In this document: positions 46,339 through 55,800 of the stretch, one piece after another
Position numbering within the stretch: the first letter of the stretch is position 1
How the letters are laid out: each line of letters starts with the position of its first letter
Assembly: GCA_964001305.1 (NCBI GenBank)
Contig: CAXFAI010000036.1
Location: forward strand, 193,943 to 257,942
Direction of reading: 5' to 3'
DNA from: CAJXMH01 sp964001305
GTDB taxonomy: Bacteria; Bacteroidota; Bacteroidia; Flavobacteriales_E; Vicingaceae
DNA length: 64,000 nt
Notes under the pieces: generated by a model
The model's database searches: none
What the model saw: only the letters and a program-made list of their open reading frames with translations
What the model was told of the DNA's origin: nothing
Position numbers and translations under genes: made by a program

Positions 46339-47511
46339 TTATTCGATTAGTTGTAAATATGCTTTTGAAATAGTCCTCCAATCATACTCCTTATTTATAA
46401 ACTCAAAAGCTAAACGAGCTTTTTCTTCTCTTTCTTCTTTGCTTTCTAGAGCATCTACAATCGTATTTTTTAAAGAAAGTACATCCTCACTTTTAAATAA
46501 AAAACCTCCTTCCCCATGAGCTAAATTTTCAACATTAGCTTCTAAATCAGAAGCCACAACAGCTAACAGATTGTTGACGGCATGCAATAACACACCACTT
46601 TGAAAAATTTTGCGGTAAGGCAAAACAATAAGCTCAGCCAAAGCAAATAAGGCCTGTCTTTCTTCCTCTTTAATGTAACGAATCATGGGCACAAACTGAG
46701 GCTGCAATTTTCGTTTTTCTATAATTGTTTTATAAGTAGAAAAGTCATCTTTCCAAGGTCTGCCAGCCACAATTAATTTTAATTGAGGCATGTTATTAGG
46801 GAAGGCTTCTAATAAAAGGTCTAATCCTTTTACTGTTTTTATTTGGCCAAAAAACAAAACATATCGAAAGTTTGAATCTAAACCTAAAAACTGAGCAGCT
46901 TGGAATCTATTCATTTTAGAATTTGTATTCAAATGAAAATTACCATGCCGGGCAATCATGACTTTTTCTTCATTCAAAAAAGGTGCGTTTTGCAAAAGCA
47001 AGCGTTTACTAAAAGCATTATGAACCACGACTTTAAAAAGTAACTTTCGATAAATAAAGGATTGCAAACCACGGACTTCTGAATCATGATCAAAACCTTC
47101 CACATCATGAACAATTCCTATGACTTTAAAACCCCAAAGTCGAATAAAGGCTAACATTGAAACAATTAGAAAAGTAGATTCAAACAAATGAAAAACAACC
47201 CATTTTACTTTCTTCTTTCTAAGAAATAAAACACTTACTGCAAGCGCATTAAGCAAGCTTAAAAAGCCAGAAACATTCTTATGCATTTTCGAAGAAAACA
47301 CTTTTTTAATGTTGCTCTTATAGCTTGATGAATTAGGCAAATTGCTCAGGTAATATGTCTTCACTCCTTTTTCTGCAAGTGCTTCTAAAAGACCTAAACT
47401 GTATTCATGCATTCCCCCTTTTACGCCAACATGATCGATTACCGCAATGCTTTTCGCTTTTTTCAATTCTATTTGTTTGAATTCACGAAAGTAATGGGAA
47501 TCTGAAAACAT
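46339..47511 (-). CDS. GT4 family glycosyltransferase, first gene of the polysaccharide run
   Basis: This 390-residue GT-B enzyme has an N-terminal acceptor domain (IDHVGVKGGMHEYSLGLLEAL) and a C-terminal Glycos_transf_1 domain (VLFFGQIKTVKGLDLLLEAF; FALAELIVLPYRKIFQSGVLLHA; LAHGEGGFLF). Donor and acceptor are unknown. It is the promoter-proximal gene of the minus-strand locus. About 90-120 nt upstream lies a minus-strand hairpin with a T-run. The start could be the ATG at 47511 or an internal codon nearer the IAVIDHVG strand. Confidence 0.85.
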   Translation of the reverse strand: MFSDSHYFREFKQIELKKAKSIAVIDHVGVKGGMHEYSLGLLEALAEKGVKTYYLSNLPNSSSYKSNIKKVFSSKMHKNVSGFLSLLNALAVSVLFLRKKKVKWVVFHLFESTFLIVSMLAFIRLWGFKVIGIVHDVEGFDHDSEVRGLQSFIYRKLLFKVVVHNAFSKRLLLQNAPFLNEEKVMIARHGNFHLNTNSKMNRFQAAQFLGLDSNFRYVLFFGQIKTVKGLDLLLEAFPNNMPQLKLIVAGRPWKDDFSTYKTIIEKRKLQPQFVPMIRYIKEEERQALFALAELIVLPYRKIFQSGVLLHAVNNLLAVVASDLEANVENLAHGEGGFLFKSEDVLSLKNTIVDALESKEEREEKARLAFEFINKEYDWRTISKAYLQLIE

Positions 47512-47900
47512 TAATAGATTCTACATCTTAAAAAAATTAAGCAACTTTTTGCAGGGTAGGATATTAAGTAAGTTTTGGGTAAAACAAAAAGAAGTAATAT
47601 AAAAAACGCTCCGAACAATTAAGTTCGAAGCGTTGCCTTCTGATCGTTAAGTTATATCGCATTGCTGAAGAATAAAAGAACGAATAATGCGAACTGAAAT
47701 TGAGCTGTAGTCTGAGGGTTAACTTTAACGAGCAGAAACTACTTAACCATGGGGCTAAGGTCTTTATACTTATTCCTGATGTCAATACTCAGAAACCAGT
47801 ATATTTCAATTTATCTTCATTTTTTTACCGTTCAACCTATAGATTTTGGAAGCTATCTAAATCCTTTCTACTTTTCTAACTCAATTAAAGTCTACTTATT
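47512..47900. other. Gene-free divergent region with a structured minus-strand leader
   Basis: This 389-bp stretch lies between the divergent polysaccharide locus and ABC operon. No convincing gene is present. On the minus strand it holds a terminator-like hairpin (47601-47634), preceded by possible stems from GGTTAA/TTAACC (about 47718-47750) and CGCATT/AATGCG (about 47658-47692). No exact minus-strand TAnnTTTG box was found. A plus-strand TACTTTTC near 47868 is one mismatch from the -7 consensus for the ABC operon. Confidence 0.6.
47601..47634 (-). terminator. Terminator-like hairpin in the leader of the polysaccharide locus
   Basis: Arms 47605-47616 and 47623-47634 form a 12-bp stem with a 6-nt loop. 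Read on the minus strand it ends in six T residues. The single C/A mismatch on the plus strand becomes a G-U pair in minus-strand RNA, supporting that orientation. It may be an attenuator or the end of a small RNA. Confidence 0.75.
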
Positions 47901-48791
47901 ATGCCTACACTTAAAATCGAATCACTCAGCAAAACATACCCAAACGGAGTAAAAGCGCTAGACCAAGTTAACTTGGAAATAAACAACGGTATGTTTGGCT
48001 TACTTGGCCCCAATGGAGCCGGAAAATCTTCGCTCATGAGAACACTGGCTACTTTACAAGAAGCCGACTCAGGTAGTGCGATTTTAGATGATATTGACAT
48101 TTTAAAACAACCACATGAACTTCGGAAATACTTGGGTTACCTACCACAAGAGTTTGGAGTTTATGCCAAAATAACAGCCGAGCAACTGTTAGACCATATG
48201 GCTGTTTTAAAAGGTATTGGAAATAAAAGCGAGCGAAAAGACTTGGTTGCCCACTTGCTCCAAAAGGTAAATTTGTATGAAAAAAGAAACAAAAGTGTAA
48301 AGGGCTTTTCTGGTGGGATGAAACAAAGAGTTGGCATTGCACAAGCTTTAATTGGCAAACCCAAATTGATTATTGTAGATGAACCCACTGCGGGTTTAGA
48401 CCCTGGCGAACGAAATCGTTTTCACAACCTTTTAGCAGATGTAGGACAAGAAGTAATTATTTTACTTTCTACTCACATAGTAGACGATGTAAGAGAGTTG
48501 TGCTCTCGATTTGCAGTCATGAACCTAGGTCAAATTGTTTATCACGGTTCCCCGGAAAATGCCATTGCCGAATTAGAAGGTAAAGTTTGGCAAAAACAAA
48601 TTGAACGCCATGAGCTAGATACTCACAACAGTCAATATGAGGTTATCTCCGACAAAATGGTTGCTGGCAAACCAGTTATTCACATCTATCAAAACGAAAA
48701 TCCAGGAAATGGATTTAAAGCGGTTACCCCCAATCTAGAAGATGTATTCTTCACCAAAACCAAAGTTGAAACTGAATCTGTAATTGCCTAA
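47901..48791 (+). CDS. ABC transporter ATP-binding protein (ABC-2 exporter type)
   Basis: This 296-residue ATPase has Walker A LGPNGAGKSS (about residues 34-43), Q-loop GYLPQEFGVY, signature FSGGMKQRVGIAQAL, Walker B LIIVDEPTAGLDPGE and H-loop LSTHIVDDV. The about 70 residues after the nucleotide-binding domain form an accessory C-terminal region. It pairs with the permease/M1 fusion encoded directly downstream (the ATG at 48802 is 10 nt after this stop). The exported substrate is unknown; this combination is a known Bacteroidota architecture. Confidence 0.92.
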   Translation: MPTLKIESLSKTYPNGVKALDQVNLEINNGMFGLLGPNGAGKSSLMRTLATLQEADSGSAILDDIDILKQPHELRKYLGYLPQEFGVYAKITAEQLLDHMAVLKGIGNKSERKDLVAHLLQKVNLYEKRNKSVKGFSGGMKQRVGIAQALIGKPKLIIVDEPTAGLDPGERNRFHNLLADVGQEVIILLSTHIVDDVRELCSRFAVMNLGQIVYHGSPENAIAELEGKVWQKQIERHELDTHNSQYEVISDKMVAGKPVIHIYQNENPGNGFKAVTPNLEDVFFTKTKVETESVIA

Positions 48792-48801
48792 AGCTAAAGC
48801 C

Positions 48802-51800
48802 ATGTTTAAAGAGTTCTTCTTACTAGAAATCAAAACGGCTTTTAAAAGGCCCATGATTTATATTTTCACCTTTTTTATTGTCTTGCTTTCCTTTGGTGCC
48901 GTTGCATCTGACAATGTTCAAATAGGTGGATCAATTGGAAACATTTATAAAAATGCCCCATTTGCCATTACCCAATTTGTGACCACCTTTACGCTTATGG
49001 GCATTTTCTTCGCCGTGGCATTTTTCAATAATGCTGCCCTGCGTGACCATTCTAATAATTTCAAAGAAATTCTCTTTAGCGCTCCCATTCACAAAGGAGG
49101 GTATTTTTTTGGTCGATTTTTAGGGGCCTTGGTTTTATCAACCGTTCCCATTTTAGGCATTTACATTGGCGTATTATTAGGCGCACTCATTGCACCGGCT
49201 GTTGGCTGGTTAGAACCCGACCGCATTGGTCCATTTTACCTTGAAACATTTATCAATAATTACTTCCTGTTTATACTGCCCAATATGTTTCTTGCTGGAA
49301 GTATCCTTTATGCACTTGCTACCAAATTTAAAAACACGGTTATTTCCTTTGTCGGTGCATTGGTTTTATTAATAGCTTACGGTCTTTCAGGAACATTGCT
49401 ATCCGATGTAGATAATGAAACCTTAGGCGGCCTGCTAGACAGTTTTGGGCTAAGAGCGTATACGGTCTATTCTCGCTATTTTACGCCCTTTGAAAAAAAC
49501 ACCCTCTCTCCTGCTTTTGAAGGAATTCTACTCTGGAATCGCTTAATCTGGATCGGAGTTGGATTTATAGTCCTACTGCTTTCTTACTTAAACTTTTCAT
49601 TTAAAGAAAAAAGCAAAAAACAAAAAAAGCGTGCTGTTAAAGAAGAGGTAAGTACAGCTAAAATAGAAACAATAACAGTTTCTCCTCAATTTGGTGCTAA
49701 TAGCAATTGGCAACACTTTATAAGTTTCTTAAAAATCAGCTTCTTAAATATAATTAAGAGCATTGTTTTTAAGGTCATTATACTGTTCGCCACTATATTG
49801 CTCGTAGTTGATATGGTAAGCGGCTTTGAGTATTTTGGTTTACAAGCTTACCCCATTACTTACAAGGTAGTTGAAATGATTGACGATTCGTCCAGTCTTT
49901 TCGTCATTATTATTCTAATATTTTTTAGTGGCGAACTGGTTTGGAGAGACCGCTTAAGTCATATTCACGAAGTAATAAATGCTACCCCTCATCATTCATT
50001 GAGTTCCTTTTTTGCCAAAGTGCTTACTTTATTGGGTGTAGTTAGCAGTCTCTATTTTTTCTTTGGAATACTCGGCATTCTATATCAATTGGTATTGGGC
50101 TTTACAAACATTGAGTTTGGATTATACCTCAGCACCTTTTTTATAGACATTCTTCCCGGCTATCTATTTTATTCCATCTTTTTCATTTTTATACAAGTCA
50201 TGGTTAACCACCGCTACCAAGGCTACTTTGTGACAATACTATTTGTATTTGTTTGGAGTATTATCCTAAGTGTAATGGATGTTCAATCCAATATGCTAGG
50301 TTTTGGTGGAGCTCCTTCCATACAATATTCAGACATGAATGGCTATGGACCGGGTTTGTTAGGCAATATTTGGTTTAATGTGTATTGGTTGCTGTTTGCC
50401 GCCATACTAGCCCTAGTTGCTGCCTTGTTTTGGGTGCGCTCTTCTGGTGGCGGATTTAAAAACAGGCTAAAAGTGGCCAAGGTCAATTTTAATGGTAAAC
50501 TAAAGCCAGTCTTTCTAGCAGTTGTAGTTTTATGGGTGGCCAGTGCAGCCTATGTTTACTACAATTCACAAGTATTAAATACGTACCAAACATCAGATGA
50601 AACAGAATGGTTACAAGTTCGGTATGAACAGAAGTACAAAAAATACCAAGATTTAGCTTTACCCTCGGTAACAGATGTGGTATACCATGTTGACATATTT
50701 CCAAATGAACGGGATGTAAAAGTAAAGGCTGAAATCAAACTAAAAAACAAGACCAATCAAGTCATTGACAGCATTCACTACAATTTGAATGAAGATTGGG
50801 AAGTGGATATTCAACTGCCAAATTCTGAACTCGTGATGCAAGATGACAGTTTAGATTATCGAATATATGCTCTCAAAAAACCCATGCAACCGGGTGATGA
50901 AATTGACATGGTGATTCTTTCTAACTATGAAACCAAAGGGTTTGAAAACACAAGAGGCAATACCAGCATTATTCAAAATGGAACCTTTATAAACAATAGA
51001 GCTATTTTGCCGGGCATGGGTTACCAAGAAGGATTTGAACTCAGTGACAAAAACGATCGAAAGAAATATGATTTACCTCCCAAAGACCGCATGCCCGAAT
51101 TGGACTCTACCAACAAGGAACTACGCATGGTCAATTACCTCACCGATGGACGAGCGGATTGGGTGAACATCGAAACTTTTATTTCTACTTCAGCTGAACA
51201 AATTGCCATTGCCCCCGGTAAATTGGTGAAAGAGTGGCAAGAAGAAGGACGTAATTACTATCACTATAAAATTGATCAAGCTTCACAGCTGTTTTGTTCT
51301 TTTATTTCAGCCGATTATGAAGTGGCCAAACGCGATTGGAACGGCATTTCCTTAGAGGTTTATTATGATGAAAAACACGATTACAACATTGAGATGATGT
51401 TGGATGCTATTCAAAAATCATTGGAATATTACACCGAAAATTTCGGTCCCTATTATCATCAACAAGCACGAATCATTGAGTTTCCTCGCTATGCCACATT
51501 TGCGCAAGCTTTCCCCGGCACTATGCCCTACTCTGAAGCTTTTGGGTTTATTATTGACATGGAAGATTCTACCAAAAATAATGTAGTAAATGCTGTTATC
51601 GCCCATGAAATGGCACATCAATGGTGGGCGCATCAAGTGATTGGGGCAAAAATGCAAGGTGGCACCATGTTGAGCGAAAGCTTTTCAGAATACAGCTCTT
51701 TAATGGTGATGAAACAAGAGAAAGACGACTTGGGCATGAAAGAATTCCTTAAATATGATTTTAATCGTTATTTAAGAGGCAGAGGCAGAGAAAGCGATAA

Positions 51801-52377
51801 GGAGTTACCCTTGGCGCAAGTTGAAAATCAGGCCTATCTTCATTATGGAAAAGGCAGTTTAATTTTATATGCTTTGCAAGATTACATTGGGGAAGATAAG
51901 GTAAACCAAGCCTTGCGAGACTTTTTGGAGGAGTATCGTTACGCAGAACCGCCATACCCTACTTCACTGGATTTTCTTCGGCATTTGGAGCCTCAAGTGC
52001 CAGATAGCTTAAACTACCTGATTGAAGATTGGTTTAAACAAATAACCTTGTACGATTTTAGGCTTAAAGAAGCTACTTATGAAGAAAAAGAAGGAAAGTA
52101 TTGGGTAGAACTCACCTTGGAAAATAAGAAGCTAAGAGCAGATACCATTGGTAATGAAACGGAAGCAGCATTAAATGACTGGGTTGACATTGCTTTATTT
52201 GAAGACCGAGATGCTGAAAAGCCGCTTTTGATGAAACGCATGAAGCTAAAATCTGGAGAGCAAACCCTCACATTTACGATTGACAGCAAACCAGTAAAAG
52301 CCGCTATTGACCCTAAGCGTTTGCTGATGGAACGGGTGTATAAAGACAATTATAAGGTGGTGGAAGAGAAGGAATAA
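48802..52377 (+). CDS. ABC-2 type permease fused to M1 family aminopeptidase
   Basis: The start chosen is ATG 48802 (1,191 residues); an in-frame TTG at 48784 would overlap the ATPase stop. The N-terminal about 580 residues contain two sets of about six spans each, separated by a charged Lys-rich linker near 265-290. The C-terminal about 600 residues are an M1 peptidase domain outside the cytosol. The zinc site is HEMAH (H935, E936, H939), followed by E959 in MLSESFSEYSS. That leaves 19 residues between H939 and E959, against the usual 18 of HExxH-x18-E, and the GAMEN-like exopeptidase motif is not obvious. The fusion likely couples peptide processing with export or sensing (inference). It forms an operon with the ATPase. 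Confidence 0.88.
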   Translation: MFKEFFLLEIKTAFKRPMIYIFTFFIVLLSFGAVASDNVQIGGSIGNIYKNAPFAITQFVTTFTLMGIFFAVAFFNNAALRDHSNNFKEILFSAPIHKGGYFFGRFLGALVLSTVPILGIYIGVLLGALIAPAVGWLEPDRIGPFYLETFINNYFLFILPNMFLAGSILYALATKFKNTVISFVGALVLLIAYGLSGTLLSDVDNETLGGLLDSFGLRAYTVYSRYFTPFEKNTLSPAFEGILLWNRLIWIGVGFIVLLLSYLNFSFKEKSKKQKKRAVKEEVSTAKIETITVSPQFGANSNWQHFISFLKISFLNIIKSIVFKVIILFATILLVVDMVSGFEYFGLQAYPITYKVVEMIDDSSSLFVIIILIFFSGELVWRDRLSHIHEVINATPHHSLSSFFAKVLTLLGVVSSLYFFFGILGILYQLVLGFTNIEFGLYLSTFFIDILPGYLFYSIFFIFIQVMVNHRYQGYFVTILFVFVWSIILSVMDVQSNMLGFGGAPSIQYSDMNGYGPGLLGNIWFNVYWLLFAAILALVAALFWVRSSGGGFKNRLKVAKVNFNGKLKPVFLAVVVLWVASAAYVYYNSQVLNTYQTSDETEWLQVRYEQKYKKYQDLALPSVTDVVYHVDIFPNERDVKVKAEIKLKNKTNQVIDSIHYNLNEDWEVDIQLPNSELVMQDDSLDYRIYALKKPMQPGDEIDMVILSNYETKGFENTRGNTSIIQNGTFINNRAILPGMGYQEGFELSDKNDRKKYDLPPKDRMPELDSTNKELRMVNYLTDGRADWVNIETFISTSAEQIAIAPGKLVKEWQEEGRNYYHYKIDQASQLFCSFISADYEVAKRDWNGISLEVYYDEKHDYNIEMMLDAIQKSLEYYTENFGPYYHQQARIIEFPRYATFAQAFPGTMPYSEAFGFIIDMEDSTKNNVVNAVIAHEMAHQWWAHQVIGAKMQGGTMLSESFSEYSSLMVMKQEKDDLGMKEFLKYDFNRYLRGRGRESDKELPLAQVENQAYLHYGKGSLILYALQDYIGEDKVNQALRDFLEEYRYAEPPYPTSLDFLRHLEPQVPDSLNYLIEDWFKQITLYDFRLKEATYEEKEGKYWVELTLENKKLRADTIGNETEAALNDWVDIALFEDRDAEKPLLMKRMKLKSGEQTLTFTIDSKPVKAAIDPKRLLMERVYKDNYKVVEEKE

Positions 52378-52434
52378 GAACTTGTATGGTTTAATTTTAT
52401 TTGTTAAAATTGTTTTTGGAAAAACAATTTTACG

Positions 52435-52851
52435 ATGAAAAAAACCCTTTGTATTGCATTCTTAACTTTCTTAATTACTCCGCTGAGTAATAACCTTAAT
52501 GCTCAATCTTTATCATTTTCTTATGACGAAGCTGGAAATAGAACATTAAAACAAATCATACTTTCTAAGGAAAATGAAAGCAGAAAGAAAACTGAATTTG
52601 AAGAACAACTAGATTCAATTACTTTCAAGATCTATCCTAACCCTACTTCAGATCTCTTAAATATTGAATTATCTAAAGACAAGAAAGAATCTATCTCTTA
52701 TTATCTAATAGATATAAATGGCAAAATACTTACACAAGGTGTAATTTATAATTCTGGGCAAATTAATTTAAGTCAATATTCCGATGGAGTTTATTTTCTT
52801 GAGTTAATTGGCGTTGAGGAAAAAACAAGTTGGAGAATCCTTAAAAAATAA
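52435..52851 (+). CDS. Stand-alone T9SS sorting-domain mini-protein with one RHS-like motif
   Basis: This 138-residue protein has a signal peptide (about 1-24, ending NAQ). A single RHS/YD-like stretch, LSFSYDEAGNRTLKQ (about 25-39), and a short charged linker follow. A complete T9SS type A C-terminal sorting domain starts near residue 60 (FKIYPNPTSDLLNIEL, LIDINGKILTQG, DGVYFLELI). Almost nothing but export signals is present. It ends 4 nt before the RHS toxin gene, whose own C-terminus is a toxin-like domain without a sorting domain. A role as a secretion or surface-anchoring partner of that protein is a hypothesis. A decayed fragment of a larger RHS gene is the main alternative. Confidence 0.75.
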   Translation: MKKTLCIAFLTFLITPLSNNLNAQSLSFSYDEAGNRTLKQIILSKENESRKKTEFEEQLDSITFKIYPNPTSDLLNIELSKDKKESISYYLIDINGKILTQGVIYNSGQINLSQYSDGVYFLELIGVEEKTSWRILKK

Positions 52852-52855
52852 CATC

Positions 52856-55800
52856 ATGGGAAAAACAATTATCTTAACAATTAGCGCAATTGCTTTTTGT
52901 TGTAATATCTTATTTGGCCAAAATGTTTCTTATGAGCCTCTTTATGAAATGTCTGATTTAGAGAATCGGGTTTTAGATCAAGAATTAATTGTTGGAAAGA
53001 CACCTAGTAACCAATCCGTTAGTAGTACAGGAGCATTCACATACAACATTCCCATTGATTTACCACAAGGCATAAATGGATCCACCCCATCAGTTTCAAT
53101 AAATTATAGCAGTCAAGGTGGTAATGGAATTGTTGGTTTTGGCTGGGGCATAGCCGCCGGCTCTTCTATAAGTAGAGTAAACTATGACCATTTTCATGAA
53201 GATGAATTACGAAATATCTTTTTTGATTCAAACGACCAATTAGTTTATGATGGAAATAGATTGGTTTTAGAAAGTGGAACGCACAATACAAATGGAGCAA
53301 TTTATAAAACTGAATCAGAAACTTACTCATTGATAACGGCTCATAATCAAATAGGAAGTGGCCCAGAGTACTTTACCGTTGAAACAAAAGATGGAAGGAT
53401 TTTAGAGTTTGGTAAAACTGCGAACTCTAGAGTAACTGTAAGCCATCAAAACAGTACACATGTATTAAGTTGGAACTTAAATAAAATAAGTGACTTATAT
53501 GGCAACTACATTGAGTATGTATATCAAATGATTGATAACCAACAATTGCTAAAAGAAATAAACTATTCAGGTAACAGCAGCGCAAATTCTTCTCCGTTCT
53601 ATTCAATAAAGTTTACCTACGAAAAGAGGGAAGATAAAGGAAGTGGATATTTTACAGAAGTTGGCACTAAAATAAACAGTCAACATTTGTTAACTGAGAT
53701 TGATATCATTCATATTCCAACACAAAGCAGTTACAAACGGTACGAATTTAAATATGGTTTCAATTTTTATTCATACTTAAATGAAGTCATTGAGTATGGA
53801 AAACTAAACTCTACAGAGCATTTGAATACCTTAAGATTCAGTTATCATGATGCTAGTCCAACTTATACTAAAACTCCTACTAATCTTGATAATTCTGATT
53901 TTAATTATTATCCTGGTGATTTTAATGGAGATGGACTAACAGATGTCCTTTTAGCCCAAAGACATCTAAATAGCAATAACTATATTGAATATTCTAACTT
54001 TTTTATTCGGTTAAATAATGGGAATGGGTATTCTGCCATGCAAAATTTAGCTTTTATTCCAACGTTTAATGTACTTCTTGGTCAAGGAATGAATTCAGAC
54101 TATATTAGGGCAACTGGAATGATTTATTTTGATATTGGAGACTTTAACGGGGATGGCAAAGATGATATAACTTGGGCTTTAGGTTATAAAGAATGGCTGA
54201 CTAATCATGTTGGAGTATCTCAAATTGCAATTACCCATTCAAATTCAGAAGGCCAAAGTGTACAATTCTACCCAACTGATTATTATCAACCTGCATCTTC
54301 AACACATAATCGAATAGGCACAAGAAATTCTATTTTTAAAGGCGATTTTAATGGTGATGGAGCATTAGATTTATTTTTAAACCTTAATAATAGGCATAAA
54401 GATGACTATCAACACAAAGACAATGAATACCAACCGCAAATAATTTATCCGAAAGTATCTCCAATCGCTCAAACTATAGACAAGAAGGGAGATAACTTTT
54501 CATATAATAAAATGTCATTTAAAGATATTTTATATGTTCTAGATTTTAATGGAAATGGGAAAAGTGATTTAATGCAAATTTATGAGCATAGTAGTACTAA
54601 CAGAACTATGATAAGAGAATATAAAAACAGTCCATTTCATCCTGCAAGAACATTGTACAATGATAATCATGGAGGCAATTCTCAACAAAACTTTCCTCAT
54701 CACAAACAACGAGTAAGAATTGGTGATTTCAATGGAGATGGTAAATCTGATATATTTTATTCGGGAAATGGTAATAGTTGGAATTTTAAGCTATCAAATG
54801 GAATTGACTTCATTGGCATTTCAACAAACCCAAGCTTTCCAACGACAGACCACTATTATAACGAATTAATAATTGCAGACTTTAATGGCGATGGCAGAAG
54901 TGATATTAAAGCAGTTTACGAAGATGTTAATAGTTCAACATCGGTAATCGAAGTACATTTTATCAAAGAAATTGAGAACTCAGGAAATTTTCAATTTGAA
55001 TCTACTTCCAACAACTTTGGATCATTGATAGTTCCGAGCCCACAAACAACTAATTCATGGGGAAGTAATGCTTATTTTCTGGGTGACTATGATGGAGATG
55101 GGATACTAGAAATGATGGCTAGAACAAATATTTTCACCAACTTTAAAGTCGTTGATTTTGACAAAGAAATTACCCATGGAAAAATTAGTGGAGTTTCTAC
55201 TGGTTTTAATGAATTCAGTAAAATAAACTACTCTACTATTAGCTTTAATGGAAATACTACTTGTAGAAATTTGTATGAAAAAGGCACAAATGCCAGCAGC
55301 CCTCTAATTGATTTTCAAAAACCAATTCTTGTAACTTCTGAAGTAGAAACTCCAGATCAAAGTGGAACAAATTCCAAACAAAATTTTAGAAGTTTAAGCC
55401 GCTATTTTTATAAAGGGGCTAAATTTCATACGGCAGGATTGGGATTTCTTGGTTTCAAACAAGTAGAAACCACAAATGAAATTGTCAATGGCAATGAAGC
55501 CTATCCAATTTCATTAGCTTCACAAGAATTTGAATTTGATCTTTCATTTTTCTTTTCTAGGCTAAAGAAGTCTCACCTGAGTCAAATAAGCTATAACAAC
55601 TATACCAATGGAACGGGTGGATTACCTTGTGAATCAGACAAAGTAATCATAAGAAATTTAAATAGCACCATAAATCAATATACCACCTTTATATTTAGCG
55701 GCAGCCGATTTATTAATCAATTAGACGAAACTCAATTTGGCGACAATGTGAAAGGCTTTACTCAATTAACCAATTACGACTATTCACATGTAAATGCTAC

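Noticed and set aside
47564..47785. 73-codon minus-strand ORF in the leader region
   Set aside because: It runs through the hairpin and T-run, has biased composition without motifs, and fits better as untranslated structured RNA.
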